From the NCBI GenBank assembly GCA_039640495.1, contig CP046864.1, positions 1,550,001 to 1,614,000 on the forward strand: 64,000 nt of DNA, given 5' to 3'. Made by a program: the position numbers and the translations under genes. Numbering within the stretch: position 1 is the first letter of the stretch; every line of letters starts with the position of its first letter. The stretch is from Rhodobacteraceae bacterium IMCC1335 (GTDB taxonomy: Bacteria > Pseudomonadota > Alphaproteobacteria > Rhodobacterales > Rhodobacteraceae). Under the pieces are notes generated by a model. That model was not told the DNA's origin, ran no database searches, and worked only from the letters and a program-made list of their open reading frames with translations. Below, one piece after another: positions 1 to 9,283 of the stretch.

Positions 1-96
1 AAAAAAGGCTTAACGGGCCAAAAGACCGCGCTGTATAGATTGCCCTATTTTCTGCAAATAAGCGCCTCGTCAGCGCAGCGTTAAAAGGAGAGACAC

Positions 97-675
97 ATGT
101 CTGCTTGGATAAGGATGATTTCGGATGAAGAGGCGGATGCGTCTTTGAAAAAAGCGCTGGATTTTGCACGTACCCCGCATGGTACGGTGGATAACGTTAT
201 GCGGGTGCATTCTCTGCGCCCCAGTACGATGAACGGACATGTGACGCTGTATCGGGCCTGCCTGCATGATGATCAAAACACCATTCCCATGTGGTTTCAG
301 GAGGTAATAAGCTCTTATGTTTCGACTTTAAACAATTGCCCCTATTCTTATGCCAACCATTGGGCGAATGCGCGCCATTTAATGGCGGATGATGCAAAAG
401 CCACAAAGGTAGAGGCCGCCTTGCGTGCCCATTCGCCGCGCGATGTCTTTGAAGGCGCTGAACTTGCTTTGTTGAATTATGCTGAAAAGTTAACTTTATC
501 GCCAGGCAATATCACCAAAGAAGATGTTGATTCTCTGAAGTCTGCAGGCGTAGAAGACGGTGAAATTCTTGAGGCAAATCAAATTATTGGCTACTTTAAT
601 TATGTCAATAGGCTGTTAAATGGGCTGGGCGTGACCACCGCAGGGGATGTTGTCGGGTATTACCAATCAGACTGA
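97..675 (+). CDS. CMD-family peroxidase-related protein
   Basis: A 192-residue protein of the carboxymuconolactone decarboxylase/AhpD superfamily, most like the 'peroxidase-related' branch. The all-helical fold is inferred from similarity. The active-site region at residues 79-89 reads NNCPYSYANHW: Cys81 and His88 are kept, but the second Cys of the usual CxxC pair is Ser84. AhpD enzymes use two cysteines as a disulfide pair, so a classical thiol peroxidase cycle looks unlikely. The start is supported by AAGGAG seven bases before the ATG, and a TATAGAT stretch upstream could be a -10 box. It stands alone with no obvious operon partner. Family assignment is good; function is unknown. Confidence 0.75.
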   Translation: MSAWIRMISDEEADASLKKALDFARTPHGTVDNVMRVHSLRPSTMNGHVTLYRACLHDDQNTIPMWFQEVISSYVSTLNNCPYSYANHWANARHLMADDAKATKVEAALRAHSPRDVFEGAELALLNYAEKLTLSPGNITKEDVDSLKSAGVEDGEILEANQIIGYFNYVNRLLNGLGVTTAGDVVGYYQSD

Positions 676-1312
676 ATGGTTGCGAAATGAAGAGAAGCCC
701 CCTTTTGTAGCTCAGAGGGAACAGGGGTGATATGGCGGTAAAATGTAAAGCTGGCGTTACGGTTGCCGGCGTGATCGAACCCTTAAAAGCCTTTGCAATG
801 GCGACGGCAGAGTTCAAAACAACAGCTTTACGGGCGAATGGGGCGCAGTGTTTGGGCCGTGCACAGTCATTTATACCTCTTTGTCAACCGCAAAAGCTGC
901 GCGTATAGTGATGAGAGGCGGGTCTAGCGAAACAATTGGAACGCCTGCATGCAGATCGGCCAAGCTGGTGCACGTGCGAAACCACTGAGATGAAAGGGAA
1001 TTTACCACGTTTTTGCGTTGAGAAATACAGGACTATTTTGACCGTTTGGCTTTTGATAAGCTGCTATTATGCACCTATGCTGAAACATGGGCTGAAAGAC
1101 CTTGCCGATTGTTAGTTCCCAGACATTTATGTTCTAGCATGCTCGCAATAAACGTTTTTCCATCGTTTTGAGGTTTTGTTAATGCAGGGCCTATCTTAAA
1201 GAACAACGGTTTCTCACAACCATGGCGCGGATTTGTGAATTTAAGCCTGAATATTTTTAAAAAAACTCAAAGCTATGCAGCGCTATGTTTAACCTTTTTG
1301 GGCCAAATGTCC
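676..1312. other. Gene-poor interval
   Basis: No convincing gene. A 58-codon plus-strand frame runs from 732 to 908, but it has no good ribosome-binding site and its composition is unremarkable. The TAGCTCAG string near 709 resembles a tRNA D-arm, but no matching T-arm or acceptor stem follows. The stretch looks like eroded spacer. Confidence 0.4.
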
Positions 1313-1516
1313 TTAAGGGTCCAGATCTATCAATTGCTTTGGATGCCACGCATCGCAGACCACCTTGGCGGCACCTGGAGATTTTTGGCAGACACGGTAT
1401 TCGCCCGTTACATCGTTGGTTTCTGTCCAACTGCGGGCCCCTTGTTGATGATAGCCGATAAAGCCAACGATACTGAGGCAAATCATAAGAACGACACCTG
1501 TTTTGCTTATGCTCAT
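1313..1516 (-). CDS. Small membrane-anchored or exported hypothetical protein
   Basis: A 67-residue protein with one N-terminal hydrophobic segment (about residues 6-22), then a short polar domain with two cysteines (in YRVCQKS and VVCDAW) that could form a disulfide outside the membrane. Reality is supported by a textbook GGAGG seven bases upstream of the ATG. The opposite-strand frame at 1235-1522 lacks such a signal and is taken as a shadow. Downstream of a decayed hchA on the same strand. No family recognised. Confidence 0.55.
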   Translation of the reverse strand: MSISKTGVVLMICLSIVGFIGYHQQGARSWTETNDVTGEYRVCQKSPGAAKVVCDAWHPKQLIDLDP

Positions 1517-1522
1517 GGATGA

Positions 1523-1701
1523 TCCTCCAGCGTATCTCGCGCACCCTAGTTAGGCTTGGCTGAGAGGTCAATTGCCCCGAAAATGCGCTGAAGCCCTTCG
1601 GGTGTGCTGGGGACGCCGCGGTCTTTGCTGGGGGGAATAGGATTTGCGCTCAACAAATCAGAGGGCTTATCGGCAGATTTTCAACATTTTTGCAATCGCG
1701 G
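1523..1701 (-). other. Possible 3' remnant of another gene
   Basis: On the minus strand about 40 coding-looking codons (ending FGAIDLSAKPN then TAG near 1551) follow the hchA remnant without a start codon or ribosome-binding site. This may be the tail of a neighbouring decayed gene. Not identified. Confidence 0.25.
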
Positions 1702-2448
1702 TTATTTCTGGCCAAGTGCGTTAATAAGGGTGTTTTTGGCCAATCTGCGGAGATTATTTGCTGCTTTCGGACTGGCGCTTGTGAGAAGCCTAAGATCAAG
1801 ATGGTAGGTTGCATCGGGCTTTGTGTTGACAAGTGAGTTCCCCCAAAAACGTTCAGCTTCTCTACAAAATACCTCGGCATGGGTCTGGGCATATATCCAA
1901 CCATTGGTGTTTGTTGGTTTCGGCTGGGAAAGCGATATTCTGATATCTCTGATAGATAAGCCTACTGCTTGTATCTGTGGCCAAAAGCGCAGCGGCCGCA
2001 TGACAGATTGCCAATGTAAACAGCTTGCGATCATGCGCCCAATCAAGCAGTTCTCTCAAATCCGGATTATCTGGTAATCTGAGCATGTCACCCTACCCGC
2101 CGGGAATAAATTTGGCAATTTAAGAAGCATCTTGGATCATGGCATTGTTTAAAAATTCGGCAAGGCTTTTGGGGTTTTTGAATGCCGTCTCAGACGCATG
2201 GAAGAAACCTGCGACACGCGGGTCTTTATCAGGCATTGCCCAGATTTCGATCGCGATGGGGGCGCCAGTGGGGGTTATCAAATCGATTTCAAATCCCGCG
2301 CTTAAAAAATGAAGCATTGGCAACGCCATTTCAACCGGGTGATTGCCCGTTGAAAACTTTTTATGATTGGGCATGGCCATATAGCGCTCTTCTGTACGGA
2401 CCGTAAAGCTACGCGCCTTGGTATGTTTTACTGGAGGGGTGCACTCAT
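1702..2448 (-). pseudogene. hchA: hchA (Hsp31/DJ-1 family) pseudogene
   Basis: Pieces in several frames match Hsp31/HchA, the DJ-1/PfpI chaperone-deglycase. In order: KFSTGNHPVEMALPMLHFL and EIWAMPDKDPRVAGFF (2380-2120); FIPGG after an in-frame TAA, then another in-frame stop; LPDNPDLRELLDWA and the nucleophile region TLAICHAAAALLA (2086-1862); a C-terminal piece near 1880-1702 (RLLTSASPKAANNLRRLAK) in another frame. At the 5' end a KTYQG piece sits out of frame with the next segment. At least two stops and two or three frameshifts mean no full-length product. The catalytic Cys codon survives, so decay is fairly recent. Exact ends are approximate. Confidence 0.8.
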
Positions 2449-2947
2449 CTCCTCTAAAATCAGTTTGTGTCGATTTTGCCTGCTTTTAAGTTAAAAGGAA
2501 TGACAAAAAAGCGCCATCTTCGGTTGGGATGGGCGAAAGGTAAGGACTTTTTAAAATATAATAGTTTTTCCAAAACAAAAAACGCGGTGGTTACAAGTTG
2601 ACGGGGTAAGAGCAGGAGCTGATGCTGTACCCAGCGCCTCCTCCTTTGGCCTGATCTGTAAAACATTTATTTAGCGGAAGTGGTGTCATAAAAAGAAAAG
2701 TGCGAAATCAGACCAGCTGGGCAGACGCGTTGGTTAAGTGGTTTTAAGTGTAGCCCGCTTTGAGTCAGAGGCGCCAAAACCAAAATACTGATTTGTATCA
2801 TTTTAAGAATTGCCTCAAGCGCGCTTCTGCGCGGCAAAAGCTTAAGATCACTGGTAGATTCAAGTTTCTGGCCCACGCGCTTGAAAGGGCTAATAAGGGT
2901 TAACAAACCAAGGGATGATCGTGACCAGTCATTCGCCTCAGGTCAGT
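2449..2947. other. Intergenic, no supported gene
   Basis: Two short minus-strand frames (2460-2666 and 2667-2906) have no ribosome-binding sites and no recognisable sequence. Nothing else seen. Confidence 0.4.
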
Positions 2948-4300
2948 TTAGTCAACGGGCAAGCCGCTGGGCACAAACTCCGGGCTGCCCAACCGGCTTT
3001 TGGTAGCGGTTTTTCCCGTAAGGCTATGCAAAAACTTCACAATATCAGCGATTTGATTATCCGTTAGCGAGCGGGGCTCAATATCAATTTTCGCGGCTTG
3101 TCGCGCCATTTCATAGCGATCTGATTGGATGACAAAATCAATTTCCTCCAACCAAGGCACCGGGGGTAGAGCGGCCATATCGCGCGTCCAAGCCGCACGC
3201 ATTCCCTGCGGGTCTAAATGATGGCGCAGGATCCCTTCTAATGTTGGGTAGGCGCCGTTATGTCCATAGGGCCCTGTCAGAGCAATATTGCGCAAGCGAG
3301 GGGTTTTGAAGCGATAGGCATCGCGCAGATCATCGCTTTCACCCATACGTCCAACATCGCGCGCAGTTGGATCCCAGCGCCGTGCGCGGCCGGGGCCAAA
3401 AGCGGGCAGGCCCAGCGCGTAGAATTTCTGATCGCTCAATAAAGGTCCATTATGGCAATTTGAGCAGCCCGCCTCGCCAAAGAATAATTGCCGTCCCCGC
3501 TCACTGGCCGGGTCTAGTGGCTTGCCCGAGGTTAAGAGCGCATCATAGGGGCTGTCAAAACTCTGCCACTCAAGATTGATGAAATCTCCTAGGGCTTTGG
3601 CGATTTCCACGATCGTGATCTGTTCTGGGCTGTCTATATCATCAAAGGCCTTGACGAACATATCACCATAGGCTGGGATCACGCGCACGCGTTTGGCCAA
3701 AATCGGCCAAGCTGCATCGATTCTGTCATGCACAGCGCCGGCAATTTCATTCTCTTTGGGGTTTCCAGCCATTTCAAATTGCGCCACAAGCGGAAAAATC
3801 GCTTGCGCTGAAATAATCGTGTTCAACCCATCTGGCAACCATTCCTGAGCCGGTGAGTTGAAGCCATTTTCATAAATATCGCTGATTTCAAGCCGTCCGT
3901 CCTGAAAGACCACATTGATAGATTTATGCCCCAAATTCCACAGCGCTGTGGCATTGCGTGGAATACGCTTTTTGATTTTGTCATCGCCCGTGCCGGCGCT
4001 GCGCTTAGGGCCTATTCCTACACCGCCTTCGCCGATGCCAAGGCTAAGCCCATCACTACCGCCATGGTCAGGGTGATGGCATGTGCTGCAACTGATATTG
4101 CGATTGCCAGAGAGAATTTTATCGTAAAATAAAAGCCGGCCAATGCTTGCTTTTTGTAGGTCGAATGGATGAAACTGCGCCTCGGTGAGGGGTGGCGTTT
4201 CTGCCCATATGGCAGAGCTGCTTAACGCAGAAACAAGGATAGAAACATGTATCGCACTAAACAGGTTTTTAAGAAATTGGGGCTGGTTTTGGCGTTGCAA
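2948..4300 (-). CDS. Di-heme cytochrome c peroxidase / MauG-like protein
   Basis: A periplasmic di-heme protein of the bacterial cytochrome c peroxidase/MauG family. Two CxxCH sites are visible, CSTCHH in the N-terminal half and CSNCHN in the C-terminal half, with the typical late block GPYGHNGAYPTLEGILRHH. The family reduces peroxide or performs high-valent-iron oxidations; which applies here is not known. The start is uncertain: a signal peptide ending SSSAIWA precedes the mature part, but no ATG or GTG lies just before it. TTG at 4300 gives a plausible signal peptide of about 30 residues (450 residues in all), but it lies inside the divergent Sel1 gene and has no clear ribosome-binding site. 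Alternatively ATG at 4248-4250 plus a frameshift would give a shorter leader. Confidence 0.8.
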   Translation of the reverse strand: MQRQNQPQFLKNLFSAIHVSILVSALSSSAIWAETPPLTEAQFHPFDLQKASIGRLLFYDKILSGNRNISCSTCHHPDHGGSDGLSLGIGEGGVGIGPKRSAGTGDDKIKKRIPRNATALWNLGHKSINVVFQDGRLEISDIYENGFNSPAQEWLPDGLNTIISAQAIFPLVAQFEMAGNPKENEIAGAVHDRIDAAWPILAKRVRVIPAYGDMFVKAFDDIDSPEQITIVEIAKALGDFINLEWQSFDSPYDALLTSGKPLDPASERGRQLFFGEAGCSNCHNGPLLSDQKFYALGLPAFGPGRARRWDPTARDVGRMGESDDLRDAYRFKTPRLRNIALTGPYGHNGAYPTLEGILRHHLDPQGMRAAWTRDMAALPPVPWLEEIDFVIQSDRYEMARQAAKIDIEPRSLTDNQIADIVKFLHSLTGKTATKSRLGSPEFVPSGLPVD

Positions 4301-4681
4301 ACCGCGTTGATGAGCGCTGGGCCGGCTTTGGCCGAGCTTGAAATTGCCAGAGATTTGATGGAGGCGGGCAAATTTGAACAAGCGCGCCACGCGCTGTGGC
4401 CGGCGGCCCGTTCGGGCAATGCCGAGGCCGAAGAATTGATTGGCGTAATGTATGCGATGGGCTTGGGCGTAGAGCAAGATTTTGAGCGCGCGTTTGATTG
4501 GTATTTGCGCAGTGCAATGAAAGGCCATCCGGGCGCACAATCTGGTGTGGGGTGGTATTATGAACTGGGGCTTGGCATGCCCGCGCCTGATTTGACCCGC
4601 GCCTATATGTGGTATGTGCTCTCTGCGATTGGCAATGATCCGGATGCGATGATTAGCCAAGAGGAAGTGGTTAAAAAATGA
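4247..4681 (+). CDS. Exported Sel1-repeat protein, frame broken near its end
   Basis: A 144-residue protein with a signal peptide (cleavage probably after GPALA, about residue 29), followed by Sel1-type helical repeats (EAEELIGVMYAMGLGV, GAQSGVGWYYELGLGM). Such solenoids mediate protein contacts. The frame stops at TGA 4679-4681 straight after a run of six A. In the next frame, from 4678 to 4752, comes a natural-looking tail (MTKEQIEKAHVLIDDYRVWL, then YPFR). One extra A would join the two into 168 residues. This is either a true indel, a sequencing error in the A run, or slippage. The start has AAGGA nine bases upstream. It overlaps the presumed start of the divergent peroxidase. Confidence 0.7.
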   Translation: MYRTKQVFKKLGLVLALQTALMSAGPALAELEIARDLMEAGKFEQARHALWPAARSGNAEAEELIGVMYAMGLGVEQDFERAFDWYLRSAMKGHPGAQSGVGWYYELGLGMPAPDLTRAYMWYVLSAIGNDPDAMISQEEVVKK

Positions 4682-4812
4682 CGAAAGAGCAGATTGAAAA
4701 GGCGCATGTTTTGATCGATGATTATCGGGTCTGGTTATATCCGTTCAGATAAGAACGGATGCACACCAGCTTTGCAAATGTTTTCAACAGTTTTGACAGT
4801 AAGATGCAAAAG

Positions 4813-4850
4813 CGGGATCTGCGCAGCGCCATATGCGGCGCAGATCCTTT
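4813..4850. terminator. Bidirectional terminator between convergent genes
   Basis: A perfect 10-bp stem, GGATCTGCGC (4815-4824) with GCGCAGATCC (4838-4847), followed by TTTGTTGTT on the plus strand and CGCTTTTGC on the minus strand. It lies between the Sel1 gene and dctP, which converge, so it probably ends both transcripts. Confidence 0.75.
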
Positions 4851-4854
4851 GTTG

Positions 4855-5913
4855 TTATTGAATATCCGCTGCGCGACCGGCGGAAATATCGGCCTCTGCG
4901 GCAGCAACCGCTGCGGTCAGTGCATTAAACACCTCTTCGCCTCCATCTACATTGGCTTTGAACCAATCAAAAACGGGCGCCGCAGCTGCTTTAAACGCTG
5001 CTTTTTCTTCAGGTGTGGGCACGTAAAGATCTCCGCCACCAGCTACAAAATCCGCATAGGCTTGGATTGATTTGCGCTTAGGTGAAGCGAAAGTGGCCTG
5101 TTGCAATTGTGAGAAACCATCTGCAACGATCGTGCGCATTTCTACTGGCATTGACATGAATGTGTCATTTGACATCCACCACAACGCGCCCATATAGGCA
5201 TGGCCATCCAAAGTCACATATTTCAGGCCTGCATCTGGGAATTTCATCCCCATGATATCGGTAATGCCGTTTTTGGACCCTTCAACCACGCCGGTTTGAA
5301 ACGATGTAAACAGTTCAGGCCATGGGATTGGCGTAGGAGAGGCTCCAAGCGCTTTCACCAGTTCTTGCGGAAGATCTGCAACAACGGTGCGGATTTTTAA
5401 GCCAGCCATGTCATCTGGGTTTTGAACGCGGCGTTTTGTATTGGCAAAGTTGCGCCATCCGCCAGTATTCCCGATTGTCATCAAACGGATTTTATCGCCC
5501 GAATCTTCAAGCGCCATTTTGCGTACTGTGCGGGTGAAATCACCGGAAAGAACATGCTCAGCAATGCGATCATCTGCCATCAAATAAGGCAGGTCCAGAA
5601 CTTGCACATACGGGAAGATGCCTGCTGCGCCGCCGGATGTTGAAATATACACATCGATTGAGCCATCGGCCACACCTTGCAAACATTCTGCGCCTTTTGA
5701 ACACAGCTGCGTGCCGATGAACAATTCAACTTCGATCGCGCCGTTTGAAGCGCTCTCAACATAGTTTTTAAACACAACAAGACCATCATAGTCTTCATCG
5801 TTTTCATTCGAGTTGGCTGTGGCTCGAATTGTGTAATCTGCGGCATTGGCAGCCACCGCCCCTGTGGTGAGCATCGCTGCGAGCGTCAGCGACTTGATAG
5901 TACCTTTTAGCAT
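4855..5913 (-). CDS. dctP: TRAP transporter substrate-binding protein (DctP family)
   Basis: A 352-residue periplasmic receptor with a clear signal peptide (cleavage after AVAANA, about residue 24). The family binds carboxylates and related acids and delivers them to the DctQM membrane unit. The DctP core is recognisable from GLKIRTVVADLPQELVKALG and the following PTPIPWPELFTSFQTGVVEG; the Arg in KIRT usually forms the salt bridge to the ligand carboxylate. It is transcribed last to first as dctQ-dctM-dctP, 31 bases after dctM. It ends in a bidirectional terminator. The ligand cannot be deduced. Confidence 0.92.
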   Translation of the reverse strand: MLKGTIKSLTLAAMLTTGAVAANAADYTIRATANSNENDEDYDGLVVFKNYVESASNGAIEVELFIGTQLCSKGAECLQGVADGSIDVYISTSGGAAGIFPYVQVLDLPYLMADDRIAEHVLSGDFTRTVRKMALEDSGDKIRLMTIGNTGGWRNFANTKRRVQNPDDMAGLKIRTVVADLPQELVKALGASPTPIPWPELFTSFQTGVVEGSKNGITDIMGMKFPDAGLKYVTLDGHAYMGALWWMSNDTFMSMPVEMRTIVADGFSQLQQATFASPKRKSIQAYADFVAGGGDLYVPTPEEKAAFKAAAAPVFDWFKANVDGGEEVFNALTAAVAAAEADISAGRAADIQ

Positions 5914-5944
5914 GTTTTCCTCCCTAGAGATATTGCAGTTAAGG

Positions 5945-7234
5945 TTAGTTTACGAACCCGGTAAGACGTGGGATCGTCATGGAAATGGCTGGAATATAGG
6001 TGATTAAGAAGATCACAAATATTTCAACCAAAAGAAATGGAATGATTGCGCGGGCGATACTATCGACTCTCTCTCCTGATACAGAGGAGGCCACAAACAG
6101 CACCAAACCCATTGGCGGCGTTGCCAGCCCAACCGTTAAGTTTACACTCATTATGATTGCAAAATGAACCGGGTCAACGCCCATACTGATGAAAATTGGC
6201 CCCAAGATCGGCCCCAAAATAATGATTGCCGGCCCAGCGTCTAAAAACATCCCAACAATGAACAATAGGATATTGATCAGAAAAAGCAAAATCAACGGGT
6301 TTTCAGAAAGCGACAATATAAACGCTGCAAGGGTTTCTGGGGCATGGCTCAGGCTCACGACTGTTTTAAACGCCATTGCCGCGCCAACCAATAATAAAAC
6401 CACCGAAGAAGTCATCGCTGCTTTTGTAAGAACCTGTGGTAAATCCTGCAGTTTCAGTGATTTTAAAACGAATAAGCCGATAAAAGTCGCATAGCCTACC
6501 GCAACAGCCGCGGCCTCTGTCGGGGTAAATATCCCGCCGAGAATACCACCAAGGATGATCACCGGCGTCATCAAAGGAAAGAACGCTTTCAGGCTGGCTT
6601 GGCCGCGGGCGTGCCAGCTGTATTTGGCGCTGGCAACTGGAAAATCATAGCGGTCGGCCATGACCTTCACCATCAGCATCAGCCCTGCACCAACCATAAT
6701 CCCCGGCACAATACCCGCTAAGAACAATGCGGCGACGCTCTCGCCCATTACATAGGCGTAGATAATCATGATGCCAGAGGGGGGGATAATGGGCCCAATA
6801 ACCGAACTGGCGGCGGTAATTGCGGCCGCAAAACGCCGTGTATAGCCTTGTTTTTCCATCGCGGGGATCAGCATAGAGCCAAGCGCAGAGGTGTCAGCGA
6901 CGGCTGATCCGGACAGGCCGGCAAACAGCATTGAAGATAAAATATTCACATGCGCAAGGCCACCGCGCAGATGCCCCATAATTGCCTGCGCGAATTCCAC
7001 CAAACGGCTTGTGATTCCACCCCGGTTCATCAATTCGCCCGCCAGCATAAAAAATGGAATGGCCATCAGCGGAAAGCTATCCATTCCATTGTAAACGTTG
7101 CGATATAAAAGGGCGATGTCACGCTCTTGACCGTTGAGCCATAACAAAAGCCCGGGCGCCGCCAACAGCCCAAAAAACACCGGTAGACCAATCACCAAAA
7201 ACACCAAAAACAGGGGGAGGAACCACATCAGCAT
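5945..7234 (-). CDS. dctM: TRAP transporter large permease (DctM family)
   Basis: A 429-residue, roughly 12-helix inner-membrane protein, the length usual for DctM. It carries the family blocks GESVAALFLAGIVPGIMVG and LGGIFTPTEAAAVAV and the late AIIMSVNLTVGLATPPMG. It forms the sodium-driven translocation channel with DctQ. Its ATG shares one base with the dctQ stop (TAATG), so the two are probably translationally coupled. Same operon as the binding protein downstream. Confidence 0.93.
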   Translation of the reverse strand: MLMWFLPLFLVFLVIGLPVFFGLLAAPGLLLWLNGQERDIALLYRNVYNGMDSFPLMAIPFFMLAGELMNRGGITSRLVEFAQAIMGHLRGGLAHVNILSSMLFAGLSGSAVADTSALGSMLIPAMEKQGYTRRFAAAITAASSVIGPIIPPSGIMIIYAYVMGESVAALFLAGIVPGIMVGAGLMLMVKVMADRYDFPVASAKYSWHARGQASLKAFFPLMTPVIILGGILGGIFTPTEAAAVAVGYATFIGLFVLKSLKLQDLPQVLTKAAMTSSVVLLLVGAAMAFKTVVSLSHAPETLAAFILSLSENPLILLFLINILLFIVGMFLDAGPAIIILGPILGPIFISMGVDPVHFAIIMSVNLTVGLATPPMGLVLFVASSVSGERVDSIARAIIPFLLVEIFVIFLITYIPAISMTIPRLTGFVN

Positions 7235-7821
7235 TATCGCGCACTTTCGCTGTCAAGAATAGGAATATCCCGTAAATGGCGATGCTCCCCGCCCAGGGTA
7301 ATGATTTGGCGAATAATTAACTCCACCGTAGCAAAAATCATTAAAACAGCCCCAACAAACAGTGATAAATACATCCATGCCAATTTGAGTTTAACGGCTT
7401 TCAAACCGATCAACTGAAGCGGAAGCTTTAAAGAGGCGCTGGCAAACAGCCATCCAGAATTAACGTGTTTCCAACCCAATTTAACGGCAACGCAGAGCAC
7501 CACAAGAGACACTGTAAACAGAAACAGCGTTAGCAAGGTAACGCCCCGACGGGGCAAAAACTGCGTCAGAGTTTCAATTGCAACAAAACCACCCTGACGC
7601 AGCGCGATTGGCGCCATCAAGCCCGTGAGCCATAGCATAAGAAACCGTGCCGCTTCATCCGGCCAGGGCAGGGCATTGTTGAGCGCATAGCGGCAGAAAA
7701 CCTGCAGTAAAATTATAAGGACCATAAGCGCCAAGGCGATGACTGAGAGCCAGCGCCCAAACCAACCACAGATATCATTGAAAATTTGCAATGGTTTGAG
7801 AAGGGTGAACATCGCATGCAT
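7234..7821 (-). CDS. dctQ: TRAP transporter small permease (DctQ family)
   Basis: The small four-helix TRAP subunit, about 195 residues. The family block PWPDEAARFLMLWLTGLMAP is present, with the aromatic/acidic loop after the second helix. The frame opens at a TTG (7836), but the ATG at 7821 is preferred because GGAAAA lies a suitable distance upstream. First gene of the dctQ-dctM-dctP operon; the promoter must lie in the A+T-rich stretch above 7830. Confidence 0.9.
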   Translation of the reverse strand: MHAMFTLLKPLQIFNDICGWFGRWLSVIALALMVLIILLQVFCRYALNNALPWPDEAARFLMLWLTGLMAPIALRQGGFVAIETLTQFLPRRGVTLLTLFLFTVSLVVLCVAVKLGWKHVNSGWLFASASLKLPLQLIGLKAVKLKLAWMYLSLFVGAVLMIFATVELIIRQIITLGGEHRHLRDIPILDSESAR

Positions 7822-7836
7822 TACATTATTTTCCAA

Positions 7837-9283
7837 TCCACAGAGGAGCGCGGCGCGTTTTGTGAGGCTTCGCTTTTATGTTGTGGCTCGGCTTTTGCCG
7901 AGATAGGCAGCGCGTTTGGTGCTGCATAAGCTGCGTTTATCGCTACGCAGATATAGTTGCGCTTGGATGTTAAGATAATGTTGTTATTCATTTTCTAGCC
8001 AAAATTCAAATCCGCAACCAAAAGCCTATTTTCACCATCAAATCAACATGCCGAAAACGGCATTCAATTTTTACAAACTGCTGCAATTTGGACAGGTGAT
8101 TGTTCACTCCATTCTCTTCTTTGCGCCTTCGCTAGCATTCAATCACGGGTAAATCAATAGTGTATCAATTTTTAGGGGGATGAATTTTTTTTCTTGTGCC
8201 GAGCAAGATCATTTCTGCGTGTCAGCAGGGCAGATTTCAAAGTAAAAAGGAGCGCTCCAAACGATGAGAGGGCGTATTTATGTAACTTTTTTCCTTTGGA
8301 ATTTTGGTGGAATGAACCTGAATTTATATAGATATTTTGGCGAGGTTTAGTTATCTTCAAAAGGTTTTTTGGGCTTGATAAGATTGGCGCGTGGGTCACC
8401 ATCTTTAACAACAATTAGCGAATTTTACGCGGCTATAAGGTTAAATTTTATGACAGTTTATTGTCAAAGGTCTTCGCTTGGATAATCAGAAAACCCCAAA
8501 AAGCGCGGTGCAGGCGGGTTAATTGGTTTTAATGGTAGGCTTTATCACACGGTTGTATTTTGACGTATTGCTTTGAGCAGTGCCGTATATTTTCAATGTC
8601 AGATCAATCCAGCGTTCCCCTTTTTTGCTCAAATTCAATGAGTATATGACCGGTTCAAAAACGTCCCAAGCGGTTTAGCTGTAACCGCGCCGTCCATCGC
8701 AAATGCAAGGGCCAAAGTGATCAGCTTTAAATCGATCTCTTTAGACAAGGCCTTGCGCAAAGTACCGGTTATCTGCCCTGCGCCTTAATCGGATAGCTGG
8801 CAATGGTTCAACAAAATGTGGGCTGGTCTTGACAATTATGATGCTTTTTCCGTTGGCGTGGATCAATTATTTATCGTAACTATTGAACTTATACCGATGC
8901 GCGGCGATTTCAAAGCGTGCTTCATCCTGAAAATCGAACATATTGATATTGCCGCTGTTCCTATCGGTTCCTGCATTTTGTTTTTCGCTTTCTGGAGTTT
9001 CTTGCATGATCGGCGTCGGATCAAAACGCGCGATCGCAACGGCGCATGCTTGGGTGTTGACGTACAGAACTTTTTTTTGGCGAAGGGGCATTTGAGGGGC
9101 AAAACAGTGTCCGAATGACGTGGGTTTGCGCAAAGGGGCACATTGGCTTAGCGATGTTTATGCTGGTTATTTAAAAAAGTGAAATTTGGGCCGCAGATAA
9201 GGGAGCCGTGTGTTTGATTTGATAGTTGCGGCTTCTGGCTTATCAAAGATTAAAACGGATATTGGTAAAGTCGCATAATTGAT
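7837..9283. other. Long interval without a supported gene
   Basis: About 1.4 kb with no convincing gene. The minus-strand frames at 8172-8414 and 8863-9141 and the plus frame at 8816-9118 lack ribosome-binding sites. One piece on the minus strand near 8900-9080 (QACAVAIARFDPTPIMQ) looks protein-like and could be a remnant, but I do not recognise it. The part nearest 7840 should carry the TRAP operon promoter. Confidence 0.4.

Noticed and set aside
700..780. tRNA-like TAGCTCAG with a later ATCGAACCC string
   Set aside because: No acceptor stem, anticodon arm or correctly spaced T-arm can be folded.
4301..4660. N-terminal extension of the peroxidase frame to 570 codons
   Set aside because: The extra 120 codons are antisense to the Sel1-repeat gene and precede a signal peptide, so they cannot be the true N terminus.
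8816..9141. Overlapping frames on both strands
   Set aside because: Neither has a ribosome-binding site or recognisable domain. One piece looks protein-like, but not enough to call a gene.
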